A DNA stretch of 64,000 bases from NORP294 sp047627915 (GTDB lineage: Bacteria > Bacteroidota > Bacteroidia > Flavobacteriales_E > Vicingaceae), in the NCBI GenBank assembly GCA_047627915.1, contig JBLHTZ010000004.1, positions 34,797 through 98,796 on the forward strand, given 5' to 3'. This document shows positions 25,330 to 34,600 of the stretch, piece by piece. A program made the translations under genes and the position numbers. Positions within the stretch are counted from its first letter, which is position 1. Each line of letters begins with the position of its first letter. The notes beneath the pieces are model-generated. The model saw nothing but the letters and a program-made list of their open reading frames with translations, was not told the origin of the DNA and searched no databases.

Positions 25330-27036
25330 ATGAGTATTGGACTAACAGAACAAGAAAAAGTAAGAAGAGTGACTTTAGAGCGATTGATTGATTTAGGCAT
25401 AAATCCTTATCCTGCCGAACTCTTTCCAATCAACACAAATTCGAAAGAAATTAAAGAAGGTTATAAAGAAGCTGAAAATAATTTTCAAGAAGTTGTTGTG
25501 GCAGGTCGTTTTATGAGCAAACGTATTATGGGGAAAGCCTCTTTTGCTGAGATTCAAGATGCCCATGGGAAAATCCAAATCTACATCAGCAGAGATGAAA
25601 TTTGTGAAGGTGAAGACAAAACCATGTATAACGATGTTTTCAAGAAATACCTTGACATTGGTGACATTGTTGGAATAAAAGGAAGGGTATTTAAAACTCA
25701 AGTAGGAGAAATTTCAGTTTATGCAACAGAGGTAATTCTATTGACCAAGTCTTTGCGCCCTTTACCAATTGTGAAAACGGATAGTGAAGGTAAAACGCAT
25801 GATGCTTTTACAGATCCTGAGCAACGGTATCGTCAGCGATACACTGACTTGATTGTAAACCCTCATGTTAAGGAGGCCTTTATAAAACGAACGAAACTGA
25901 CCAACTCTATGCGACAGTTTTTAAATGACAAGGGCTATTTAGAGGTTGAAACTCCAATTTTGCAACCCATTTATGGAGGTGCAGCAGCTCGTCCTTTTAA
26001 AACACACCACAATACATTGGACATGACTTTGTATTTGAGAATTGCCAACGAACTCTACCTTAAAAAGTTAATTGTTGGTGGTTTTGATGGAGTTTATGAG
26101 TTTGCAAAAGATTTCAGAAATGAAGGCATGAGCCGTTTCCACAATCCTGAGTTTACTCAAATGGAGCTATACGTAGCCTATAAAGATTACTACTGGATGA
26201 TGGATTTAGTGGAAGAGATGGTTGAAAAAATTGCGCTTGATATCCACGGAAAAACAGAAGTTCAAGTTGGGAAAAACACCATAAACTTTCAACGACCATG
26301 GAAACGATACACCATGTATGAAGCAATTGAACACTTCACAGGGGTTGATATTTCTGAAATGAATGAAGCGGAGTTGAGAGTTGCTGCTGAAAAACTTGAC
26401 GTTCCAATTGACGATACCATGGGCCGCGGTAAATTAATCGATGAAATTTTTGGCGAAAAATGTGAGCCGCTTTTAATTCAACCAACTTTTATTACAGACT
26501 ATCCAGTAGAAATGTCGCCATTGGCGAAAAAGCACCGCTCAAAAGAAGGCTTAGTTGAACGATTTGAGGCAGTTTGTAACGGAAAAGAAATTTGTAATGC
26601 ATTCTCTGAGTTGAATGATCCAATTGATCAGCGCGCCAGATTTGAGGAGCAATTAGAGCTTGGGAAAAGAGGAGATGACGAGGCTATGATTCTAGACGAA
26701 GACTTTTTAAGAGCTATCGAGATTGGAATGCCACCAACATCAGGTTTGGGGATTGGAATTGATCGATTAGCCATGATTATGACCAACTCTAACTCTATTC
26801 AAGATGTCTTATTCTTTCCTCAAATGAGACCGGAAAAGAAAGCAATTGAATTGAGTGACTCAGAAAAAACAATTTTTGAGGTGTTGAAAAAAGAAGGCAA
26901 CTTAGAAATTGCAGTTTTAAAAGAAAAAGCGGGCTTGAGTGGAAAGCAATGGGACAAAGGAATAAAAGGTCTTGCAAAACTAGGCTTAACGAAAATAGAC
27001 GTAAACGGAGATGAAAAGTTAGTGGTGTTGAAGTAG
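25330..27036 (+). CDS. lysS: Lysyl-tRNA synthetase, class II, with C-terminal extension
   Basis: A 568-residue enzyme that charges tRNA-Lys. An N-terminal OB-fold (about residues 55-165, e.g. VAGRFMSKRIMGKASFAEI) binds the anticodon. The class II core follows with FRNEGMSRFHNPEFTQMELY (motif 2) near 265 and GLGIGIDRLAMIMTN (motif 3) near 476. Most bacterial LysS proteins end soon after FFPQMRPE. This one goes on for about 64 residues (KTIFEVLKKEGNLEIAVLKE, then a KQWDKGIKGLAKLGL segment) that look like a small winged-helix domain. The start is ATG at 25,330, giving MSIGLTEQEKVRR. Confidence 0.96.
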   Translation: MSIGLTEQEKVRRVTLERLIDLGINPYPAELFPINTNSKEIKEGYKEAENNFQEVVVAGRFMSKRIMGKASFAEIQDAHGKIQIYISRDEICEGEDKTMYNDVFKKYLDIGDIVGIKGRVFKTQVGEISVYATEVILLTKSLRPLPIVKTDSEGKTHDAFTDPEQRYRQRYTDLIVNPHVKEAFIKRTKLTNSMRQFLNDKGYLEVETPILQPIYGGAAARPFKTHHNTLDMTLYLRIANELYLKKLIVGGFDGVYEFAKDFRNEGMSRFHNPEFTQMELYVAYKDYYWMMDLVEEMVEKIALDIHGKTEVQVGKNTINFQRPWKRYTMYEAIEHFTGVDISEMNEAELRVAAEKLDVPIDDTMGRGKLIDEIFGEKCEPLLIQPTFITDYPVEMSPLAKKHRSKEGLVERFEAVCNGKEICNAFSELNDPIDQRARFEEQLELGKRGDDEAMILDEDFLRAIEIGMPPTSGLGIGIDRLAMIMTNSNSIQDVLFFPQMRPEKKAIELSDSEKTIFEVLKKEGNLEIAVLKEKAGLSGKQWDKGIKGLAKLGLTKIDVNGDEKLVVLK

Positions 27037-27037
27037 G

Positions 27038-27054
27038 AGACGTTAGACGTTAGG
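27038..27054 (+). repeat. GACGTTA direct repeat, left flank of broken gene
   Basis: Just two bases after the lysS stop, AGACGTTAGACGTTAGG holds two tandem GACGTTA units. A related set in inverted orientation lies at 27,418-27,445. Together they bracket the four-helix-bundle pseudogene. Confidence 0.55.
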
Positions 27055-27070
27055 CAAAATTAAAAAGAAA

Positions 27071-27419
27071 ATGAAACATTGATATAAAAACTTAAAAATT
27101 TGGGATTTAGGCATCAAAATCACCAATGAAGCTTTTGAAATACTTAACTCTTTTCCGAATGAAGAAAAATTTGGACTAACTTCACAAATTAGCAGGTGTT
27201 CAGTTTCAATTCCAAGTAATATAGCTGAGGGCTCTTCACGAACAGATAAGTCCTTCTCTCATTTTATTGACATTGCCTTAGGTTCCTCTTTTGAACTTGA
27301 AACACAGTTAATAATTGCTAAGAATCGAGATTACCTAACAGAAGAAAAAATTTAATTCAATAATAGAAACGATCAATGAATTTCAACGAATGACAATTGG
27401 CTTCAAAAGCAAACTCTAA
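27071..27419 (+). pseudogene. Broken four-helix-bundle (23S IVS-type) protein gene
   Basis: The 416 bases between lysS and hppD hold a decayed gene of the four-helix-bundle family related to the 23S rRNA intervening-sequence protein. ATG at 27,071 is followed by in-frame TGA at codon 4, where relatives have an ordinary codon. The frame then reads YKNLKIWDLGIKITNEAFEI, SRCSVSIPSNIAEGSSR and FELETQLIIAKNRDYLTEE, all diagnostic of this family, and stops at 27,353. A one-base shift at the run of six A (27,345-27,350) restores FNSIIETINEFQRMTIGFKS and a proper end at 27,419. Expected full length is about 116 residues. One stop plus one frameshift make it inactive unless these are sequencing errors. 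Confidence 0.82.
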
Positions 27420-27445
27420 TGTCTAAATTCTAAGATCTAAAGTCT
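27418..27445 (+). repeat. TTAGA-type repeat, right flank of broken gene
   Basis: Read on the minus strand, this stretch contains GACTTTAGATCTTAGA and then a further TTAGAC. It resembles the GACGTTAGACGTTAG on the left in inverted orientation, so the pseudogene appears framed by imperfect inverted repeats. Confidence 0.5.
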
Positions 27446-27452
27446 TTTAAAT

Positions 27453-28613
27453 ATGAAAAAAGAAATACAATCAGTTAATTACGGGTTAGAAAAAATATTT
27501 GAAGGGGCACAAGACTTCCTTCCACTTTTAGGGACTGACTACGTAGAATTTTATGTGGGTAATGCGAAACAAGCTGCACACTTCTATAAAACAGCCTTCG
27601 GCTTTCAATCGTACGCTTATAAAGGTTTAGAGACCGGAAGTAAAGATTCTGTTTCATATGTCCTAAAACAAGACAAAATAAGATTGGTACTAACAACACC
27701 GCTTAGCTCTAAAAGTCCAATCAATGAGCATATTGTAAAACATGGTGACGGAGTTAAGGTAGTTGCGTTATGGGTTGAAGATGCCCGAAAATCATACGAG
27801 GAGACCACCAAACGAGGCGCAAAATCATACCAAGAGCCAAAAGTTGAAAAAGACGAACATGGTGAGATCGTAACGGCGGGTATTTACACCTACGGAGAAA
27901 CAGTTCATATGTTTGTGGAGCGCAAGAACTACAATGGAACCTTTATGCCAGGTTTTGAAAAGTGGGATTCAGATTACAACCCAGCACCTACCGGCTTAAA
28001 ATACATTGACCACATGGTGGGTAATGTTGGTTGGAACGAAATGAATACTTGGGTAAAATATTACGAAGACGTAATGGGATTCGTAAACTTCTTGTCATTT
28101 GATGACAAGCAAATTCATACTGAATACTCGGCCCTAATGAGTAAGGTTATGAGCAACGGAAATGGTAGAATTAAATTCCCAATTAACGAGCCAGCCGAAG
28201 GGAAAAAGAAATCTCAAATTGAAGAGTACTTAGACTTTTACGAGGGCCCAGGAGTGCAGCACATTGCGATTGCAACCGATGATATTTTATCTACAGTTGC
28301 TGACTTAAGATCTAGAGGGATTGAGTTTTTATCTACTCCACCTGACGCATATTATAAAGCAGTTCCTGGCAGGTTAGAAGAGTTTAGTCATGAATTAAAA
28401 GAGGACATCGACAAATTGAAGGCGCTAGGAATCATGATTGATGCTGATGAAGAGGGATACTTATTACAAATCTTTACGAAACCAGTTGAAGACCGCCCTA
28501 CGCTTTTCTTTGAAATAATTCAGCGAATGGGAGCAAGAGGATTTGGTGCTGGGAACTTTAAAGCACTTTTTGAATCTATAGAGAGAGAACAAGCAAAAAG
28601 AGGGACTTTATAG
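27453..28613 (+). CDS. hppD: 4-hydroxyphenylpyruvate dioxygenase
   Basis: A 386-residue non-haem iron enzyme that turns 4-hydroxyphenylpyruvate into homogentisate in tyrosine breakdown. Two VOC-type halves are visible. The iron ligands are an H in YIDHMVGNVGW near residue 187, an H in GVQHIAIATDDI near 271 and an E in LFFEIIQRMGARGFGAGNF near 350, and the C-terminal motif GAGNFKALFESIEREQAKRG is characteristic. Length is normal. It is followed by a strong terminator and converges on mce. No other tyrosine-degradation gene (homogentisate dioxygenase) lies in the window. Confidence 0.96.
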   Translation: MKKEIQSVNYGLEKIFEGAQDFLPLLGTDYVEFYVGNAKQAAHFYKTAFGFQSYAYKGLETGSKDSVSYVLKQDKIRLVLTTPLSSKSPINEHIVKHGDGVKVVALWVEDARKSYEETTKRGAKSYQEPKVEKDEHGEIVTAGIYTYGETVHMFVERKNYNGTFMPGFEKWDSDYNPAPTGLKYIDHMVGNVGWNEMNTWVKYYEDVMGFVNFLSFDDKQIHTEYSALMSKVMSNGNGRIKFPINEPAEGKKKSQIEEYLDFYEGPGVQHIAIATDDILSTVADLRSRGIEFLSTPPDAYYKAVPGRLEEFSHELKEDIDKLKALGIMIDADEEGYLLQIFTKPVEDRPTLFFEIIQRMGARGFGAGNFKALFESIEREQAKRGTL

Positions 28614-28629
28614 TAGCTCTAGTTCGAAC

Positions 28630-28668
28630 AAAAAAAGGGGAGGTCAATAGTTGACTTCCCTTTTTTTT
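28630..28668. terminator. Bidirectional terminator between hppD and mce
   Basis: A hairpin GGGAGGTCAA-TAG-TTGACTTCCC (28,638-28,660) with one G-T pair is preceded by a run of A and followed by eight T. It can stop transcription from hppD on the plus strand and from mce on the minus strand. Confidence 0.85.
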
Positions 28669-28698
28669 GTCCTAGCAAATATTTTTTAAAATCATTTG

Positions 28699-29100
28699 TT
28701 ATTTCTCTTGGCACAGTTCTACTAAAACCCCTCCGGTTGACCTTGGGTGTAAAAAAGCAATTATTTTGTTGTCTGCCCCGTCTTTAGGGGTCTTGTGTAT
28801 CAATTCAAACCCTTCGGCTTTCAACCGCTCCAACTCTGCATCAATATCGCTTACATCATAAGCAATGTGATGAACTCCTTCGCCTTTCTTTTCAATAAAT
28901 TTGGCAATTGAGCTTTCAGGATTGGTCGCTTCAAGCAACTCAATCTTGCTATCTCCTATTTGAAAGAACATAGTGGAAACCCCTTCACTTTCTACTACCT
29001 CTGTTTTGTAAGAAGGCTTCCCAAGTAAAACTTCGTACATTTTAGCTGATGCTTTAATATCTTTAACCGCTATTCCTAAATGTTCTATTTTATTGAGCAT
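28699..29100 (-). CDS. mce: Methylmalonyl-CoA epimerase
   Basis: A 133-residue VOC-fold metal enzyme that swaps (R)- and (S)-methylmalonyl-CoA in the propionate/methylmalonyl pathway. HLGIAVKDIKASAKMY at the start, GEGVHHIAYDVSDIDAE near residue 73 and HPRSTGGVLVELCQEK at the end are standard for the family and hold the metal-binding H, H and E. Length is normal. It converges on hppD with a shared terminator, and on its upstream side a hairpin separates it from a secreted-protein gene by 60 bases. Confidence 0.93.
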   Translation of the reverse strand: MLNKIEHLGIAVKDIKASAKMYEVLLGKPSYKTEVVESEGVSTMFFQIGDSKIELLEATNPESSIAKFIEKKGEGVHHIAYDVSDIDAELERLKAEGFELIHKTPKDGADNKIIAFLHPRSTGGVLVELCQEK

Positions 29101-29114
29101 AATTTTTGAGGCAT

Positions 29115-29142
29115 AAAAAAATCCCGATAAATCGGGATTTTT
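29115..29142 (-). terminator. Rho-independent terminator downstream of secreted-protein gene
   Basis: A perfect ten-base stem AAATCCCGAT-AA-ATCGGGATTT with A and T runs on either side lies just after the stop of the gene at 29,161-29,955 and before the mce start. It works in either direction in principle. Confidence 0.82.
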
Positions 29143-29160
29143 AATTATTCTATTGAATTT

Positions 29161-29955
29161 TTATTTAAACAGTACTTGTTCTGTTACATTATCAAAACTG
29201 ATGTAATATGATCCTTTCTCTAATTTGCTAATGTCGATTGTTTGACCATACCCTCTTTTTACAATGGTACCAAATCTATCGTAAACCTCATACATTGTTG
29301 GCCCTCCTTGAAAGTTTACTGATCCTTTAAATTTATCCCCGTCCAGTGATATTACTGGCGCAGAAGAAGTGTACTTGGCGGTTCTTGTAAAACGTGGCTT
29401 ACCAGTGTAATCAACTTGCTTAGCTCTAAACTGATTCGCACCACTGTGTGGGGTTATTTTAAATTCATAATTGTGAATACCAGGAACTCCCTCTCCACTA
29501 ACTTCTCCAACTTTTACCCATTTATTCCATCTAAATTGTTCTACAATATAGTCTAATTTCCCATTCTCATTGTCTACAGTCCAACTAAATACTCCGTCTC
29601 CACTAACGGAAGCTTTTGAATTGTTAAAGGTACTTTTAGGTTTTAAAACCTCCGAGTTAAGTACTTCAGGAGCGCAGTCGTCTTTGTGCTTGATGTTCAC
29701 AATAACCTTATCGCCAATTTTTAGTCCTTGGTTTGCAAAGTCAATTTCAAAAGCAGATTGGTTGACTTCATCTGGCGATAATTTACCATTAATCGTAACC
29801 TCAAATACGCAGAAACCTACCCCAGCTCCACCAAAAGGGTTTTTAACGAAGATGTTCTTCCCCATGTAATTGCCTTCTAAAACAATTACAGCAGCATTTG
29901 CAATACTGCAAAAACCAAGTAAGATGGTGAGTGCGAAAAGTTTTATTTGTTTCAT
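29161..29955 (-). CDS. Secreted protein with T9SS-like C-terminal sorting region
   Basis: A 264-residue exported protein with a signal peptide (MKQIKLFALTILLGFCSIANA). The mature part is beta-rich: VIVLEGNYMGKNIFVKNPFG, a middle module SGDGVFSWTVDNENGKLDYIVEQ, and the C-terminus TMYEVYDRFGTIVKRGYGQ followed by DISKLEKGSYYISFDN. The end resembles a type A T9SS sorting domain, which has the order V-Y-D..G..V..G.....I....L..G.Y.....N. Many Bacteroidota secreted proteins share it. Function is unknown. It has its own terminator and about 140 bases of free sequence separate it from the cyclase gene, so it is probably a single-gene unit. Confidence 0.68.
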   Translation of the reverse strand: MKQIKLFALTILLGFCSIANAAVIVLEGNYMGKNIFVKNPFGGAGVGFCVFEVTINGKLSPDEVNQSAFEIDFANQGLKIGDKVIVNIKHKDDCAPEVLNSEVLKPKSTFNNSKASVSGDGVFSWTVDNENGKLDYIVEQFRWNKWVKVGEVSGEGVPGIHNYEFKITPHSGANQFRAKQVDYTGKPRFTRTAKYTSSAPVISLDGDKFKGSVNFQGGPTMYEVYDRFGTIVKRGYGQTIDISKLEKGSYYISFDNVTEQVLFK

Positions 29956-30093
29956 TGTTCCAATTTTAACTTATGATACCGTTAATTAATCCGCTAAATT
30001 AGTCTGTTAATCTGAACAAACCTCGATTTTCTCCGATTAAAATAGCTTACTAAATTAATAATTTTTAACGGATACTATAAATATCGTGCCGAT

Positions 30094-31629
30094 TTACTTC
30101 TTTGAAGCGACAAGTTTCTTTTTTAATTCTCCAATTCTTTTTTCTTTTTCCGGCTGCCTTCTTGTCTGAGAAGATTTCGTAAAGTACTTATGACTGCTCA
30201 AGAAACCTATATTCATCTCTACCCATTGCAACGGATTGTCTTCTAATTTACCAAACTCTACAAGCTCTTGTCTCAGCGTTTCAGCAATCGGATAAAAATC
30301 TTGTCGTCCAAGATAATCCAAATCAGAGTCACACATAATTTCCTCTAAATGATTTTTAGGGTTTTGAGGCATCTTTGTTCCCCCAATTAAATCAATCACT
30401 TGTTTAATTTGATCCTCTGTGTAACCAAAGCTGGGGAGCATTTCTTTTGCCAAGTTAGCACCAATAGGCTCATTACTCTCATAAGAGTCGATGAACCCGG
30501 CGTCATGATAAAGTGCTGCAGTTTTTAGCAGGTATAACTCCTCTCCTTTTACTCCTTCCCAAATTGCCAACCTTTCAACAGCTTCACAAACATCTTTTGT
30601 GTGATGAATACCGTGATAATGCAACCCTTCCGGTAAGTCTCCTGCTAACCGTTTAATAATATATTTTTCGGCGTTCTTGTAGTTAATATTACTGTATAAC
30701 TTCAAGTTGACGTAGTGCCAAAACGCATCATTTGGATTGACTCCGTCTTCATCTTTTGAAAGTTCAGCTTTAATTCCATGCACAAAATACATATCAATCT
30801 CACCTTTATTCTTCGCTTTAACTTTCCCTCTATATTCTGTTATGAAAAACTCAGAAATTGCGTCGTATGTAGTTTCTGAAATATTAACCATTCCCACCTG
30901 CCCACTTGATTCCATGCGAGCAGCAATATTGACCGTATCTCCCCAAATATCGTACGCGAATCTTTTTATGCCTACTACTCCTGCGATTAAGGCCCCTGTG
31001 TGCAATCCAATTCGAAGATCCCAGCCTTTTTCTCCCAATTCGGCTTTCTTTTCTTTAATCTCTTGCATAGCTCTTTGAATTTCTAGAGCCGCAAGCGTAG
31101 TATCTATGGCATTACTCTTATTTCGAATTGGAACTCCGCCAGCAGCCATATAAGCGTCCCCAATTGTTTTAATTTTTTCAACATTGTACTTATTGACAAT
31201 TTCATCAAACTTAATAAAGTAACTATCTAATTCTGCTACTAAATCTTCTGGCTTATACTGCTCTGCCAACTTAGTAAATCCTTTAAAATCAGTAAACATA
31301 ACTGTAGAAGAACGATATTTTCTGGCTTTTGCTTTCCCCTTATTTTTAAGCTCGTCAGCCATTTCTCTAGGTAGAATATTTAACAGTAGTTTTTCGGTCT
31401 TCGCCTTCTCTTGCTCCAACATCCTTTTCTGCTTTTCAACCTGCTCTTTTTGCTTAATAATTTCAATCGTTCGCTGCTTAACTTGAGACTCTAAGAGGTC
31501 TTTCTGCTTTTGTATTCTAATGATTCTACTCTTATATAAAAAGTAAAAGGCCGCAATGACCGCCGACAGCAGAATGATATCAGCCCAAATAACAGGAAAA
31601 ATAATCGCAAGGGAACTTATAACTATCAT
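30094..31629 (-). CDS. Membrane-anchored class III adenylate cyclase fused to an HD domain
   Basis: A 511-residue signalling protein. One membrane segment (about residues 12-33) is followed by a coiled coil (35-85). A class III cyclase domain covers about 105-285: metal-binding D114 and D158, adenine-type K154 (EKIKTIG) and D227 (YDIWGD), and transition-state N234 and R238. These residues predict cAMP rather than cGMP. A C-terminal HD domain spans about 305-450, with HHTKDV near 342, YHDAGF near 374 and DSDLDYLG near 434, a set of metal-binding H and D typical of HD hydrolases. Making and possibly degrading a nucleotide in one chain is unusual. It overlaps the OmpA-type gene by four bases (ATGA), so it is translationally coupled to the T9SS-like cluster. 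Confidence 0.85.
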   Translation of the reverse strand: MIVISSLAIIFPVIWADIILLSAVIAAFYFLYKSRIIRIQKQKDLLESQVKQRTIEIIKQKEQVEKQKRMLEQEKAKTEKLLLNILPREMADELKNKGKAKARKYRSSTVMFTDFKGFTKLAEQYKPEDLVAELDSYFIKFDEIVNKYNVEKIKTIGDAYMAAGGVPIRNKSNAIDTTLAALEIQRAMQEIKEKKAELGEKGWDLRIGLHTGALIAGVVGIKRFAYDIWGDTVNIAARMESSGQVGMVNISETTYDAISEFFITEYRGKVKAKNKGEIDMYFVHGIKAELSKDEDGVNPNDAFWHYVNLKLYSNINYKNAEKYIIKRLAGDLPEGLHYHGIHHTKDVCEAVERLAIWEGVKGEELYLLKTAALYHDAGFIDSYESNEPIGANLAKEMLPSFGYTEDQIKQVIDLIGGTKMPQNPKNHLEEIMCDSDLDYLGRQDFYPIAETLRQELVEFGKLEDNPLQWVEMNIGFLSSHKYFTKSSQTRRQPEKEKRIGELKKKLVASKK

Positions 31630-34600
31630 TCGATTTTAATCAATTTTACAACCGTTCTTCGGTTTAGTGCATGATCGGCAATGTTGCATACTTTTTTTTC
31701 ACAATCAACAACAGGGTTTAATTCTCCATAATGATTTGCTATTAAATTTTCAGACTTCAACCCGATTGAAACTAAATATTTAATTACACTCATTGCTCTT
31801 TGTTTTGAAAGCTTTATATTATAAGCTTGTGGCCCGCGCTTATCAGTATAGGAGTGAATCTCTACTTTAAAGGGCTGTCCTTGGATTAACTTAACAAACC
31901 TTTGCAACTTTAATTTGGAAGCTGTATTTAGTTCCACCGTATCGAATCTATAATATACCGTGAATTGGTCTAAGTCAATCTTTTTCTGTTCAAAGAGAAT
32001 TAATTGATGATCATCAAACTCCTCCTCTAAGAGAACTATAGTATCATCTACCCCTAGTTTACTGTACTTAAATCTTCCATTAGCATTTTTTATCGTCTTT
32101 GCTATAACATTTTCATTTTCATCCAAAGTAACCAAGTAGAAGTCTTCTTCATTGTCCTCAATTTTGAAGTAGTAGTTTTCATCTGAACCCAATTTCTGAA
32201 AATCGAACTTACCGTCTGCATCTGTATATGCCGAACCCACAATTTCACCTGCTGTATTGTATATGTGCACCTCCATTCCTGCCTTAAAATCTCCAGGAAG
32301 TTTTTTAAATACTTGTCCAAAAAACTTTTCCGAACTCCCATCTTCAATTAATTCTGGATCAATTAATTCTAGGGGTTCGAAGTTTGCAACTTGATAGGTT
32401 AGCCTTTTATACGCAAAGTTTCCCTTTTCATTAATAATTGCTTGTTCAATTACTAAGTCATCCGCATCTAATAAAACCAAATTCATGTCCTTTGATTCCT
32501 CAAGTTTAAAGCTATAGTTCTGATCAGGATTTAACTTTTCAAAATTAAAATACCCCCTTTCATCCGTATACATTGAATCAACAATATTTCCCTCTTCATC
32601 TAAAAGGTATACCTTCATGCTCTCGTCAAAATCTCCTTGTAACTTTTTAAAAACTAGACCTTTAAGTGTAATAGAATTAGGAACGTAAGACTCTTGTAAA
32701 CTTTTAAGTTTGTAATATTCATCATACGGTAAGGCATTAAACGCGTAGCGAGCATCAATCAGCCTTTTAATTAAAAATAAAACTCCTCCCTTATTGTCAG
32801 CAACATATATTTTAGTGTTTATGCTTTCTTCTTTAGATATACCCGCAACCTTGAAATAATACCTTTCATCAATTTTTAGCCTATTGTATTGAAATTCGCC
32901 GAATTCATTGGAAAATACAGTTGCTATAAGACTGTCATTTTTATCGTAAATATTTATTTTGGATGACGCTGTTGGTTTTCCGAACGTTTCCAAACGAGCG
33001 ATTATACCGGTAACCCCTGTATTAACGTTAACTGGATTTTCATTAGAAACGATGAATTTACCGTCGCTAGAACTTTCAATTTTGTAATATCTTTCTGATT
33101 CATTTATTAAGACAATTTCTAAATCAGGATCCTCTTCGGCCATTTGAATAAAGTAACCTGACCCATCGTCTAAACCAAGCTTCTCAAATTTAAATCCACC
33201 CTGTAAATCTGTGTACATGGAGTCAATAATAGTACCATCTTCTGCTACTAGGTAAATCAACTTTGGATCTGAAAAATCGCCTGGTAGATTTTTATAAATC
33301 TGTCCGTTAAAGCTTGTGGGAGTGACTAATTCAACATCGTCTAGTTCCATAAGGGCTGAAAATTTAATCTCATCCGGCTTCAGTACCCTAAATGCAAAAC
33401 TTCCGTCTTTTAAATGATTTAATAATTTAATCTTCCCTCCTTTATCGTCAGTCAAGTACAATCTCCCATCTTCTATTAAGGCTTCATCATCACTGTCTAT
33501 TACAAGCAGAACGTCTTCATTGTAGGGTAGGTTATCAAACCTAAACCTTCCTTCTTGATTCGTGTATTCGAAAGCTATTATAGAATCATTTTTCCCCAAT
33601 ATTTGTACCTTGGTGTCGACCACAGGTAATGCCTTGTACTCCAGTATTCCACTTAACCCAATTGTAAGCACCTTCTCAGAATAATCAAACTTATATAGAT
33701 CATCTTTCCCTTTCCCCTCTTCACGATTAGAAGAATAGTACCCTGTTGAGTCGGATGTGAAGAAAATACTAAAATCGTCTCTTGACGAATTGATAGGGCT
33801 TTTTAAGTTTTTAGGAGCTTGCCACGAGCCTTTGTTCTCAGAAACAAAAATATCGTACCCTCCGTACCCTGAAAGTCCGTTAGAGGAATAATACAATTTT
33901 TTGTTTCTGTAATAAGGAAAAGATTCGTTTCTTGATGTATTTATTGTTGGGCCTAAATTTTCAAATTCTCCCCAGACGTTTCCCTTTCGCTCTATTCGGT
34001 AAATATCCATTCCTCCCTGTCCGCCAGTTCTATCGGACATAAAAAACAGTTCATTCTCGTCTTTACCATAAGCAGGGAGGCCTGTATTGTACGAATCGCT
34101 ATTAAAAGGAAGTTCTTTAAAGTTTTTCCACTTACCATCTGCGAACTCCCCCTCATAAAGTTTCATTTTATTGATGAAGTTCTTACCTCTCATATCGTTG
34201 TCAATGCGCATAATGATGCACTTATTCTGAGATTTGTTAATGGTTAGGGGTCCGTCGTGATAGGCACTGTTGATCTTTCCGGTTAGTCGAACAAACTTCC
34301 CGTTGTCTGAATCAATATCAGCAGCATCTATTTCATAAATAGACGTGTATGCGGAACCATCCCACGAAGAGGATTTAGGAGAATTGAAATCTTTATCTCT
34401 ATTCGACGTAATGTAGTACTTCCCTTGAAATGCTATTATACCATATTCTGCCTCTTTTGTGTTTAGAATTACACTAGTCTCTACTAGAAAGTTTTTAGGC
34501 TCTTTTTCCCACTCCCGCACTTCATCCATTGATCGAAGCAATAAATTTGCTATGGTTTTATTTTGTGATTTTTCAGCAAATTTTTCATATTGCTCCTTTG

